The notes below the pieces were generated by a model. It was not told the DNA's origin. It saw only the letters and a list, made by a program, of their open reading frames with translations, and did not search any database. From an uncultured Arenimonas sp. (GTDB lineage Bacteria > Pseudomonadota > Gammaproteobacteria > Xanthomonadales > Xanthomonadaceae): 10,740 nt of DNA. The stretch lies in NCBI GenBank assembly GCA_946480565.1, contig CAMLKR010000066.1:1-10740 (forward strand), written 5' to 3'. Each line of letters begins with the position of its first letter. The first letter of the stretch is position 1. Position numbers and translations under genes: made by a program. Below, piece by piece: positions 1-7,184 of this stretch.

Positions 1-171
1 TCGAACGCGCACGGCCCGAACGAGTTCCTGCACATCCCCACCGGCAAGCGCGTCACCGCCGCCGTCGCCCGCGTCATCGCCGACCACTACGCCGCCAGCG
101 AAAAGGGCCTGACCCGCGGCGTCGGCGTGCACGAGGGCAAGGCGCAGTTCGGCGACCACGGCTGCTGCTGA
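1..171 (+). CDS. C-terminal end of a probable M20-type metallopeptidase (partial)
   Basis: The frame is open from the first base of the window and ends in TGA at 169-171, giving 56 residues of a protein that begins upstream. The fragment contains N-A-H-G-P-N-E-F near its start. This resembles the H-x-P-N-E segment near the C-terminus of M20-family zinc peptidases, where the histidine and glutamate belong to the metal/substrate site. It is followed by a helix (KRVTAAVARVIADHY) typical of the end of these enzymes. The tail finishes GDHGCC, an unusual terminal cysteine pair. The next gene begins 16 nt downstream on the same strand, so the two are probably co-transcribed. The family call rests on one short motif, and substrate (dipeptide or acyl-amino acid) cannot be told from this piece. 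Confidence 0.6.
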   Translation, partial: SNAHGPNEFLHIPTGKRVTAAVARVIADHYAASEKGLTRGVGVHEGKAQFGDHGCC

Positions 172-187
172 CACCCACGGGCCCGAC

Positions 188-1492
188 ATGGCGGCGAACG
201 CTCCCACGATGAACCCGCAGGCCGAGGCGCTGGCCGCCGAGGCCGAACGGCTGGCCCGCAGCGGCCAGCCCGCCGCCGCCGCCCGCGCCTGGGACCAGGT
301 GCTGGCGCTGGCGCCGGAACACGGCGGGGCGCTGAACTTCCAGGGCCAGGCGGCGCTGGCCCGCGGCGACCTGGCCGAAGCGCGCCGGCTGCTGGAGCGC
401 GCCGCGCGCGGCCAGCCCAGGCTGGCGATCGCCTCGGCCAACCTGGCGCGCGTGCTGCGCGCCGAAGGCGACCTGCGCGGCGCCCTGCGCGCCCTGGACG
501 AGGCCGGCAAGCTCGAACCCTCCGCCTATGCGGTGCACTTCGAGAAGGCGGCGATCTACGAGCAGCTGGGCCGCGGGAAGGACGCCGCCCTCGCCTACGA
601 GATGGCGCTGCAGATGCTGCCGCCCCAGCATGCGCAGGCGCCCCAGCTGCAGCCGCTGGTCGCGCGCGCGCGCGCCAGCGTGACGGCCAACAAGGACCAG
701 CTGGCCGCCTTCCTGGAGGACCGGCTGTCGGGCCTGCGCGGCCCGGCCGGAAGCCGCGCGATGCGCCGCTTCGAGGAAAGCCTGGACATCAACCTCGGCC
801 GCAAGCCCGCCTACGTGGCCCGGCCGCTGATGTTCAATTTCCCGGGCCTGCCGGCGATCGCCTTCTTCGACCGCGAGGATTTCGACTGGGCGCCGGCGAT
901 GGAGGCGCAGACGGCGGCCATCCAGGCCGAACTGCGGGCGGTGATCGCCGACGACGGCGCCGGCTTCGAGCCCTACGTGCAGACCCTGGCCGACGAACCC
1001 GCCGGCCAGTTCGCGCCGCTGGACCGCAACCCGGACTGGAGCGCGTACTTCCTCTGGAAACACGGTCAGCGCATCGAGGAACACGCGCGCCGCTGCCCGG
1101 CCACCATGGCCGCGCTGGACGCGGTACCGCAGATCCACGTCGACCACCGGGCGCCGGCGGCGCTGTTCTCGGCGCTCAAGCCGCACACGCACATCCCGGC
1201 GCACAACGGCGCCACCAACTGCCGGCTCACCGTGCACCTTCCGCTGATCGTGCCCGACCGCTGCCGCTTCCGGGTCGGCAACCACGTGCGCAGCTGGACG
1301 CCGGGCGAGCTGCTGATCTTCGACGACACCATCGAACACGAGGCCTGGAACGACAGCGACCAGCTGCGCGTGGTGATGATCTTCGACATCTGGCACCCGA
1401 TGCTGACCGAGGCCGAACGCCTGCTGGTGAAGGCCACGCAGGAGGGCATGATGGCCTACTACGGCACCGACGCCCCGCTGGGCGAACTCTGA
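188..1492 (+). CDS. TPR-aspartyl/asparaginyl beta-hydroxylase fusion (2OG-Fe(II) oxygenase)
   Basis: This 434-residue cytoplasmic protein has no signal peptide. Residues about 10-150 are alanine/leucine-rich helical pairs of the TPR type, with repeat centres near 36, 70, 104 and 138. Residues about 230-405 form an aspartyl/asparaginyl beta-hydroxylase domain (Asp_Arg_Hydrox family), which uses iron, O2 and 2-oxoglutarate to hydroxylate Asp/Asn side chains. Signature residues are all present: HIPAHNGATNCRLTVHLPL (335-353) with likely iron ligand H339 plus N344, R346 and H350; FDDTIEHEAWN (378-388) with the second iron ligand H384; and R394, expected to bind 2-oxoglutarate. The fold needs only these two histidines, with no acidic ligand. 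TPR plus oxygenase mirrors animal ASPH. The ATG at 188 lacks a clear Shine-Dalgarno site; a second ATG at 209 is possible. It converges on the methyltransferase gene. The natural target is unknown. Confidence 0.88.
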   Translation: MAANAPTMNPQAEALAAEAERLARSGQPAAAARAWDQVLALAPEHGGALNFQGQAALARGDLAEARRLLERAARGQPRLAIASANLARVLRAEGDLRGALRALDEAGKLEPSAYAVHFEKAAIYEQLGRGKDAALAYEMALQMLPPQHAQAPQLQPLVARARASVTANKDQLAAFLEDRLSGLRGPAGSRAMRRFEESLDINLGRKPAYVARPLMFNFPGLPAIAFFDREDFDWAPAMEAQTAAIQAELRAVIADDGAGFEPYVQTLADEPAGQFAPLDRNPDWSAYFLWKHGQRIEEHARRCPATMAALDAVPQIHVDHRAPAALFSALKPHTHIPAHNGATNCRLTVHLPLIVPDRCRFRVGNHVRSWTPGELLIFDDTIEHEAWNDSDQLRVVMIFDIWHPMLTEAERLLVKATQEGMMAYYGTDAPLGEL

Positions 1493-1500
1493 GACCGCGA

Positions 1501-1519
1501 GCGCCGGATCAGCCGGCGC
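1501..1519. other. Short hairpin between convergent genes
   Basis: The arms GCGCCGG and CCGGCGC are perfect 7-bp complements around an ATCAG loop that includes the methyltransferase stop codon. It sits where the hydroxylase (+) and methyltransferase (-) genes meet tail to tail, 16 nt apart. Neither side has a T-run, so it is not a textbook intrinsic terminator. It could stabilise both mRNA 3' ends or help termination, or be a chance product of high G+C. Confidence 0.3.
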
Positions 1520-2504
1520 GGATCGCCCAGGCCATCAGCCGGCCGTCCTGGTGCAGTGGTGCCGCGTGGGCCTGGCGCCGCCCCGACTGCTCCAACTGAT
1601 CGCAGAGCGCGCGCGCGCCGGCCGCGTCCAGCGCATGGTCGCGCAGCTCCTGCAGGCGAAGGCGGGCGTCGTCCAGCGAACGCGCGACCCGGGCCAGCGC
1701 CTCGCGGCCACGGGTCTCGCCGCCGGCATGCGCGGCCTGGAATACCTGGGCGATCCAGGCAGCGGCCTCGTGCAGGATGTCCGGGCAGTTGCTGGCCGCC
1801 GCCCGTGCCTCGCGTTCGGCCTGGCATCGGTCGAAGGCCTCGCGCGCGGCTTGCGCGGTGGCATCGGTCCGCAGCGCCGCCCGGCCTTCCGGGGTTGCAG
1901 CACGGGCCATCGGGCCCAGCATGGGGGCGGCCGCGGCCAGCAGGCCGGACGGCGAATGCAGCCAGTCGATCTCGCGCAGCTCCTCGGCCGCGAGCGTCAC
2001 CGGCACCGAACCGGCGTGGTGCACCAGCAGCCGCACCCGGCCCGCGGGCTTGAGCACGCGCAGCAGTTCCGGCACCGAACGCGCCAGGTCGCTGTACTCC
2101 AGGCCGTACTGGCTGACCACCAGGTCGAAACAGGCATCGTCGAAGGGCAAGGCCTCGGCTTCGACGCGCGGGTGGAAACGCAGCCGACCGCGCTCGTGTG
2201 CGGCCAGGTCGGCGGGCCAGGCCGGCGCGACCGCCGCCAGGTCGACGGCGTCGCATTCGATGGCCGCCGTCGGGCGCAGCGTCAGCATCAGTTTCGGGAT
2301 CGGCCCGTTGCCGGTGGCGATGTCGAGCATCCGGGCATCGTCGGCGAGCGGCGCGAAAGCCTCGCGCCAGAACTCGCGGATGTCGCCGCTGTAGTTGCCG
2401 TCGAAGGAGCTGCCGCAGGAATGCAGCGCGCCGCCGGCCCAGTAGCGTGACCAGACGGCGCGACGATCGTCGCGGTTTCCAGGGTGTGCGCCGGAGACGG
2501 TCAT
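1509..2504 (-). CDS. Class I SAM-dependent methyltransferase
   Basis: From the ATG at 2504 the product is 331 residues. A Rossmann-type methyltransferase domain fills residues about 20-165. Glycine-rich motif I is MLDIATGNGP (59-68), an acidic residue after strand 2 (ECD, D85) should hold the SAM ribose, and PFDDACFDLVVSQYGLEY (120-137) matches the motif II/III region. LRVLKPAGRV follows, typical of the Methyltransf_11/25 group. The C-terminal half is helical and alanine-rich with no recognised domain. An in-frame GTG at 2513 directly abuts the upstream stop codon (TGA 2516-2514) with AAGAG just before it, and may be the true start. Either way, translation is probably coupled to the TPR-sulfotransferase, and both genes likely share one transcript. 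The acceptor cannot be named from sequence; the context suggests the substrate is also sulfated. Confidence 0.85.
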   Translation of the reverse strand: MTVSGAHPGNRDDRRAVWSRYWAGGALHSCGSSFDGNYSGDIREFWREAFAPLADDARMLDIATGNGPIPKLMLTLRPTAAIECDAVDLAAVAPAWPADLAAHERGRLRFHPRVEAEALPFDDACFDLVVSQYGLEYSDLARSVPELLRVLKPAGRVRLLVHHAGSVPVTLAAEELREIDWLHSPSGLLAAAAPMLGPMARAATPEGRAALRTDATAQAAREAFDRCQAEREARAAASNCPDILHEAAAWIAQVFQAAHAGGETRGREALARVARSLDDARLRLQELRDHALDAAGARALCDQLEQSGRRQAHAAPLHQDGRLMAWAIRAG

Positions 2505-2513
2505 GGGGCGCAC

Positions 2514-4304
2514 TCAGCTCTTGATCACGCCGTCGGCGCCGGCGGCCAGGGATAGCGTTTCGGTCAATGGCGACAGCCAGGGCGCGTAGTTGCGCCAGCG
2601 GCCGATCGAACCGGTGTGGGCCGGGCGCCGCACCTGCCAGCGGCTCGGCGTCTGCACCGCGCGTTCGCTGGCGTGGAAGTCGAGGCAGGCGTCGTGCCAG
2701 GGCAGGCCCAGGAAGTCGATGATCCGGCGGATGCCCGGCTCGATGTCGCTCACCAGCGCCTCGTAGTCCACTTCCAGCACCGGGAGCGGCAGCGTCGCCT
2801 GCCAATGCCGCATCAGCCGGTGCTGGGCATTCACCGTCAGGCCGATGTCGGCCAGGTCGGTCGCGAAGCGGGAGTCGAGCGCGAAGTTCTCGCTGAAGAT
2901 GGACAGGCCGATGTCGCGGGCATCGCGCCGGCACCACAACACCCGGGCGTCCGGGAACAGCTGCGCGGCCAGGCCGAGATGGAAGAAGTTCAGGGGCGCC
3001 TTGTCGACCAGGCGCTGGGCGCCGGCCCGCGAGGCGTGGCGCTCGGCGCTGGCCAGGAACCGCGCGGCCTCGTCCCGCAGCCGGCTGGCGTCGGCGATCG
3101 GCTGCACGGGCAGCGCGTCGGCCAGGCGCCCCAGGTCGGGCAGCTCGCCGCAGCCGGCCGCCAGCGGGTGCGAGGCGATGATCTGTTCGACCAGGGTGGT
3201 GCCGCTGCGCGGCATGCCGACGACGAACACCGGCCGCGGATCGGCGGCGCCGCGCGGAGCAACGGCCACGGCGCCCGCCGGATAGCCCGCGAGGATGCGT
3301 TCGACGGCGGCCGCGAACTGCGACCGGTCCAATGGCCCGGTCTCGCGCCGGCGCGCGGCGTTGGCGTCCTGCCAGCTCGCCATGGCCCGTGCGTAGTCGC
3401 CGCGGCCGTCGTGGACCTTGCCGAGCGAATAGCCGAGCAGTGCGCGCTCCGGATCGCTCAGGGCATCGCCGAGCTGCAGCGCCTGCGCCTCCTGGACCCG
3501 GGGCTCGGCCGATTTCGCGCGATGCAGGCCCAGCAGCCCGCTCAGCGGGAACGCCCAGCCGGGCCGCAGGGCCAGGGCACGTTCGTAGGCCTGTTCGGCC
3601 TGCCCGCGGTCGCCGGCGTCTTCTTCGGCCTGGCCAAGCGCCATCCACAGGCCGGCCGATTCCGGCAGCACCATGAGCGCCGCGCGGAACGCCTCGCGCG
3701 CATCGGCGTGGCGGCCGAGCCGGGTCAGGGTCTCGCCCAGTTTCAGGTGGGCGTCCTCTTCGCGGGGACGCTGTTGCACCAGGGCCTGCCAAAGCGGCAG
3801 CGCGGCGGCGTCATTGCCTGCCCGGAACTCCAGGTCGGCCAGGGGGGCGAGGATCTGCACCTGGTCGGGCGCCAGCGCAAGCGCCTGGCGCAGCGCGGGC
3901 ATCGCTTCCGCGCCGCGGTCCAGGCGGACCAGGGTGATGCCGAGGAAAAACCAGGCCTCGACCAGGCCGGGCTCGAGCGCCGCGGCTTCGCGGAAATGGT
4001 CCAGGGACTCCGCCAGCCTGCCCTGGCCCGCAAGCAGGCGCCCGAGCTCACAGCGCAGCAGGCCCGAGCCTGGGGCCAGGCGGATGGCGACCGCCATGTG
4101 CCGCAGGGCCAGTTCGCCGCGCGCGGTCTGGGCCGCCAGCAGGGCCAGGCCGCGGTGGACGGCGGGGTCGTCGGGATGGCGGTCCGCCAGGGTCGACAGG
4201 CGCTGTTCGGCTTCGGCGTAACGGCCCTGGCGCTGCAGTTCCATGGCTTCGCGCAGCCCGGCGCCGGACGCGCCCGGGGCCGCCGGGGAGGTGTGCGGAT
4301 TCAT
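2514..4304 (-). CDS. TPR-repeat sulfotransferase
   Basis: The product is 596 residues starting MNPHTSPAAP. Residues about 14-320 are TPR-like helical pairs. The catalytic sulfotransferase domain (Sulfotransfer_3 type) runs from about 355 to 585. It has the 5'-phosphosulfate-binding loop VVGMPRSGTTLVEQ (361-374), a KAPLNFFHLG segment (435-444), and CRRDARDIGLSIFSENFA (458-475), which fits the 3'-phosphate-binding motif of PAPS enzymes. The C-terminal segment SRWQVRRPAHTGSIGRWRNY (554-573) is typical of TPR-linked sulfotransferases. The expected reaction is sulfate transfer from PAPS to a hydroxyl (tyrosine, sugar or other), with the TPRs docking a protein partner. I chose the ATG at 4304 because a farther upstream TTG (4352) falls inside the receptor gene's terminator. 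No Shine-Dalgarno site is present, but TATACT ends 8 nt before the ATG, which suggests a leaderless mRNA. Confidence 0.92.
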   Translation of the reverse strand: MNPHTSPAAPGASGAGLREAMELQRQGRYAEAEQRLSTLADRHPDDPAVHRGLALLAAQTARGELALRHMAVAIRLAPGSGLLRCELGRLLAGQGRLAESLDHFREAAALEPGLVEAWFFLGITLVRLDRGAEAMPALRQALALAPDQVQILAPLADLEFRAGNDAAALPLWQALVQQRPREEDAHLKLGETLTRLGRHADAREAFRAALMVLPESAGLWMALGQAEEDAGDRGQAEQAYERALALRPGWAFPLSGLLGLHRAKSAEPRVQEAQALQLGDALSDPERALLGYSLGKVHDGRGDYARAMASWQDANAARRRETGPLDRSQFAAAVERILAGYPAGAVAVAPRGAADPRPVFVVGMPRSGTTLVEQIIASHPLAAGCGELPDLGRLADALPVQPIADASRLRDEAARFLASAERHASRAGAQRLVDKAPLNFFHLGLAAQLFPDARVLWCRRDARDIGLSIFSENFALDSRFATDLADIGLTVNAQHRLMRHWQATLPLPVLEVDYEALVSDIEPGIRRIIDFLGLPWHDACLDFHASERAVQTPSRWQVRRPAHTGSIGRWRNYAPWLSPLTETLSLAAGADGVIKS

Positions 4305-4312
4305 GGGCCGGA

Positions 4313-4318
4313 AGTATA
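4313..4318 (-). promoter_or_regulatory. Candidate -10 element of the sulfotransferase-methyltransferase transcript
   Basis: TATACT on the minus strand differs from consensus TATAAT at one base and stands out in G+C-rich sequence. It ends 8 nt before the sulfotransferase ATG, so transcription would start at or next to the start codon. No good -35 hexamer is seen at 16-18 bp. Confidence 0.4.
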
Positions 4319-4350
4319 GGCGCCGGCCCCTGCCCGCGTATCGCGCGGAC

Positions 4351-4381
4351 AAAAAAAGGGAGGGGCCCGAAGGCCCCTCCC
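4351..4381 (-). terminator. Intrinsic terminator of the TonB-receptor gene
   Basis: Read on the minus strand, GGGAGGGGCC (4381-4372), a TTCG tetraloop and GGCCCCTCCC (4367-4358) form a perfect 10-bp stem. Seven T residues follow (4357-4351). It lies 30 nt after the receptor stop codon and separates the receptor from the sulfotransferase gene, which therefore needs its own promoter or read-through. Confidence 0.95.
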
Positions 4382-4411
4382 CGCAACACTCAACCGTTGA
4401 CGCAGGGGTTC

Positions 4412-7015
4412 TTAGAACTCCTGGGTGTAACGGATGTACGGCGTGCGGCCGTAGGCATCGTACAGGTTGAAGTTGTAGTTACGGCTACCGAAGGCGAACA
4501 GCTCCGGGAGGTCGTTCTCAACGTTGGTCACGCCAACGGTGATGCGGCCGTTCCACGGGGCCATCCAGCTGCCCTGCAGGTCGTGCAGCGTCTGCGAGCT
4601 GTAGCGGCCGTTCTCGTCGATGTGACGGATGTTCCAGTTGAACGAGAAATCGCTGATGGCCCACTGGGTCATCAGGTTCGCGCGGAACTCCGGCACGCCT
4701 TCGTTGCCGACGGCATTCGGGCCACCGTCGACGGTCTGGCTGTTGAGCCAGGACACGTCGAGCTGGTTGTTGATGGAACCCCAGCTGCCGATGTCGAAGT
4801 TGGTGCGGATCTTCAGATCGGCGCCGTCGGTTTCGATCTCACCCTGGTTGAAGTAGCAGTTCTGGATCACGTCAACCATGTTGCCGTTGAGCGGATCGCG
4901 GGTCAGCGAGCAGGGGGCGCCCGGGAACGGACGGTTCAGGGGGTCCTGACCGATGTCGATGTTCACGAGGGTCTGCGAGCTGAAGAACGCGATGCGGTCT
5001 TCGATCTTGATGTTGAAGTAATCAAGGGTGACGTTCAGCCAGTCGGTCGCGTCCCAGGCCACGCCCAGGGCGTACTGCTTGGACTGCTCCGAACCCAGGT
5101 TCGGGTTGGCGATGCGGAAGGCGTCGATCTGCACGCCGCCCTGGCCGCCGGTGCGGTTGCAGTAGTCGACGACCGATTCCGTCGCGCCACGGCCGCCGGT
5201 GCCGGCCGCCGGGTAGTCGCCTTCGGCCACGCAGGTCTGCGGGTCGAACACGGTGTCGGCGGAGAACGAGTCCTTCTGGGTCAGGATGTCCAGGGTCGGG
5301 GCAGCGAAGCCCTCGCCGTAGGAACCACGCAGGGTCAGGCTGTCCAGCGGCTGCCAGCGGAACGCGATCTTCGGGGCCAGGTCGTCGCCGTAGTCCGAGT
5401 AGTCCTCGTAGCGGGCGGCGATGCTGATTTCGAAGTTGGTCGTGATCGGGAACAGCCACTCGGCGTAGATCGCCGTGACGTCACGGCCACCGGCGGCGGA
5501 GTTGCCCGCCGAACCCGGGGTCAGACCGGCTTCCTGCAGCGAGTCGTACTGGTCGGAGTAGGTCTCGTCGCGGTACTCGGCGCCGACCGCCATGTTGGAG
5601 GTACCACCGCCCATCTCGAACACGTCGAAGTTGGCGACGGCGAACAGCTCCTGCGTCAGCCACTGGCTTTCGCGGTTGATGGTGGCCTTGATGCCGTTCA
5701 GCACGTCCGGATCGTTGTTGATCGGATCGTAGATGTCGTACGAACCGTCGGCGATGGCCTGCTCGGCCAGGGTGCTGATGACGTAGTTGCGGCCCAGTTC
5801 GAAGTACTTGAACTCGGACTGGCGGACGCCGAAGTCGACGTCGACCTTGTCGAACAGGCGACCCTGGAAGCCGACCATGATGTCGTACACGTTGGAGTCG
5901 ATGTACGTATCGCGGTTACCCAGCGCGGCGAAGCGGTGGTACAGGTAGGCACTGTTGGTGCCGGTGCCGGTGACCGGGTTGTAGGTCGGGTTGTTCGGGC
6001 TGTCGATCGGGATGTACAGCGCGCCCAGGTCGGGAGCGTAACGGCCGAAGGACTCGACGCGCGACACGGTGGTGGACAGGTAGGTCGACCAGTTGTCGTT
6101 GATGTCGTATTCGCCGCGGGCGAAGGCGGACTGGTTGCCAACCTTGGCCTCGTCAGCAGCGACGAGGTTGAAGTTGAACACGCAGCGGCCGTTGGCCGGG
6201 TTGATGTAGAAGCCGGTGTTGGTGCAGCCACCCGGCACCGGCAGGTAGCCGGTGGTGAAGGCGGTCTCGGCGGCGTTCAGCAGACGGTAGTTGTTGCCGT
6301 ACACCGAGGCGCCCGGGATCACGCCCCAGGGGCGCTCGCGGGTGAACACCATGCCGCGCTTGTTGAAGCCGGCGCCGGCCAGCATGCGGCCGCGGTCACC
6401 GGAGATGCCCATGATGACGGAGCCTTCTTCGGTCTCGCCGCCGTCGTACTTCGGCGTGCCGATGCCGTAGTTGATCTGGACGCCGTTGTAGTCCTTGCGG
6501 GTGATGATGTTCACCACGCCGCCGATCGCGTCGGAGCCGTAGATGGCCGAGGCGCCGTCGGACAGGATCTCGATGCGCTCAACCGCGGCCAGCGGGACCG
6601 AGTTCAGGTCGGCAGCGTTGCCGGTGAACGGGGACTTCGGGGCGCGACGGCCGTCAACCAGCACCAGGGTGCGGCTGGAGCCGAGGCCACGCAGGCTGAT
6701 CTCGGCGCCGGACTGGGCCGACGAGCCGGACTGCGGGCGGAACGAACCGGTCGAGTTGAAGGTCGTGTCGCGGAGGAACTCGGCGACGGACACGTCACCG
6801 GAAGCGTCGATCTGCTGGCGGCTGATGACCGTGACCGGCAGGGCGCCTTCGATGTCGGCACGCTTAACGCGCGAACCGGTGACCTCGATGGTGTCGAGGG
6901 TGGCGGCGTCCTCTTCCGACTCCTGCGCGAAGGCGGGAACCGCCGCGAAGGTGGAAGCGGCGCCGGCGAGGAGCGCGAAACGGATCGCGCCGGACAGCTG
7001 ATTGAAATTAGACAT
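4412..7015 (-). CDS. TonB-dependent outer-membrane receptor
   Basis: The product is 867 residues. A signal peptide ends at AFA (28-30) and the mature protein begins QESEED. DTIEVTGSR (41-49) is the usual TonB-box-like entry to the plug domain. The plug, about 57-172, has the LPVTVISRQQI, SLRGLGSSRTLVLVDGRR and AIYGSDAIGGVVNIITRK signatures. The remaining 690 residues form the 22-strand barrel, ending in phenylalanine as outer-membrane proteins do. It imports a scarce ligand using energy from TonB-ExbBD. There are just six cysteines, in three spaced pairs (C264/C278, C595/C619, C702/C720), probably surface-loop disulfides. There is no N-terminal signalling extension, so it is not a FecA-type transducer. 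Its start is supported by GGAGAGAGAG just upstream. Codon use looks less G+C-rich than in the neighbours, consistent with high expression. The ligand is unknown. Confidence 0.96.
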   Translation of the reverse strand: MSNFNQLSGAIRFALLAGAASTFAAVPAFAQESEEDAATLDTIEVTGSRVKRADIEGALPVTVISRQQIDASGDVSVAEFLRDTTFNSTGSFRPQSGSSAQSGAEISLRGLGSSRTLVLVDGRRAPKSPFTGNAADLNSVPLAAVERIEILSDGASAIYGSDAIGGVVNIITRKDYNGVQINYGIGTPKYDGGETEEGSVIMGISGDRGRMLAGAGFNKRGMVFTRERPWGVIPGASVYGNNYRLLNAAETAFTTGYLPVPGGCTNTGFYINPANGRCVFNFNLVAADEAKVGNQSAFARGEYDINDNWSTYLSTTVSRVESFGRYAPDLGALYIPIDSPNNPTYNPVTGTGTNSAYLYHRFAALGNRDTYIDSNVYDIMVGFQGRLFDKVDVDFGVRQSEFKYFELGRNYVISTLAEQAIADGSYDIYDPINNDPDVLNGIKATINRESQWLTQELFAVANFDVFEMGGGTSNMAVGAEYRDETYSDQYDSLQEAGLTPGSAGNSAAGGRDVTAIYAEWLFPITTNFEISIAARYEDYSDYGDDLAPKIAFRWQPLDSLTLRGSYGEGFAAPTLDILTQKDSFSADTVFDPQTCVAEGDYPAAGTGGRGATESVVDYCNRTGGQGGVQIDAFRIANPNLGSEQSKQYALGVAWDATDWLNVTLDYFNIKIEDRIAFFSSQTLVNIDIGQDPLNRPFPGAPCSLTRDPLNGNMVDVIQNCYFNQGEIETDGADLKIRTNFDIGSWGSINNQLDVSWLNSQTVDGGPNAVGNEGVPEFRANLMTQWAISDFSFNWNIRHIDENGRYSSQTLHDLQGSWMAPWNGRITVGVTNVENDLPELFAFGSRNYNFNLYDAYGRTPYIRYTQEF

Positions 7016-7017
7016 TT

Positions 7018-7028
7018 ACTCTCTCTCC
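7018..7028 (-). promoter_or_regulatory. Ribosome binding site of the TonB-receptor gene
   Basis: On the minus strand GGAGAGAGAGT precedes the ATG at 7015 with suitable spacing. It is the clearest Shine-Dalgarno site in the left half of the window and fixes the receptor start. Confidence 0.75.
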
Positions 7029-7111
7029 AACGTCAGAGTGATGGTGACTCTAGAGTTCGGGACAAAAGCCTAAGGGCGAAATTCGGACTGAAAGGCGCCC
7101 TGGCCTGCCGG

Positions 7112-7139
7112 AGCATAACGCAATCTTTACGGACCGCAA
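7112..7139 (-). promoter_or_regulatory. Candidate sigma-70-type promoter of the TonB-receptor gene
   Basis: On the minus strand TTGCGG (7139-7134) and TATGCT (7117-7112) are separated by 16 bp, giving a leader of roughly 90 nt before the receptor ATG. The hexamers match consensus at 3/6 and 4/6. The -35 lies between the arms of the inverted repeat at 7125-7161, so binding there would compete with RNA polymerase. Confidence 0.4.
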
Positions 7140-7161
7140 ACTGGGTTAAGTCTCCGTAAAG
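7125..7161. repeat. 9-bp inverted repeat, possible operator
   Basis: CTTTACGGA (7125-7133) and TCCGTAAAG (7153-7161) are perfect complements separated by 19 bp, with arm centres 28 bp apart. One arm lies in the spacer of the candidate receptor promoter and the other just upstream of its -35. This suits a dimeric regulator's operator. Alternatively it could fold as a stem in a plus-strand RNA ending at the terminator just downstream. Confidence 0.45.
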
Positions 7162-7184
7162 GCAGTTTTGAGACGCCCCACGCA

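Noticed and set aside
660..677. CG dinucleotide run (and a similar run near 8770) as possible Z-DNA or a repeat element
   Set aside because: Both are inside coding sequence where Arg/Ala codons at this G+C content produce such runs by chance.
74..1396. A 440-codon minus-strand frame opposite the hydroxylase gene
   Set aside because: It is an Arg/Val/Gly-rich shadow of the AspH-domain gene, whose active-site residues are complete on the plus strand.
1459..3792. A 777-codon minus-strand frame overlapping the methyltransferase and sulfotransferase genes
   Set aside because: The product is Arg/Ala/Gly/Pro-rich with no domain, and the two real genes occupy another frame of the same strand with complete motifs.
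2616..4319. A 567-codon plus-strand frame opposite the TPR-sulfotransferase
   Set aside because: It is antisense to a gene with clear TPR and PAPS-binding motifs, and its translation has no recognisable domain.
4305..4352. TTG start 48 nt upstream of the sulfotransferase ATG
   Set aside because: It lies in the T-run of the receptor gene's terminator, and the added residues are basic and unlike the TPR start.
4412..4480. Tyrosine-rich C-terminus of the TonB receptor (five tyrosines in the last 21 residues) as a sulfotransferase target
   Set aside because: Aromatic residues are normal in the last barrel strands of outer-membrane proteins, and the sulfotransferase has no export signal. Nothing else supports the idea.
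7031..7061. Palindrome ACTCTAGAGT and nearby AGAGT/ACTCT arms in the receptor leader
   Set aside because: They are short and give competing weak hairpins. This is insufficient to call a riboswitch or attenuator; no known aptamer pattern was seen.
4397..7159. A 920-codon open frame on the plus strand opposite the TonB receptor
   Set aside because: It mirrors the receptor codon for codon, its product is a low-complexity Val/Gly/Asp/Arg-rich sequence without domain signatures, and the receptor on the other strand is unmistakable. High G+C leaves such antisense frames open. It does end just before the orphan plus terminator, which is noted but not taken as proof of expression.
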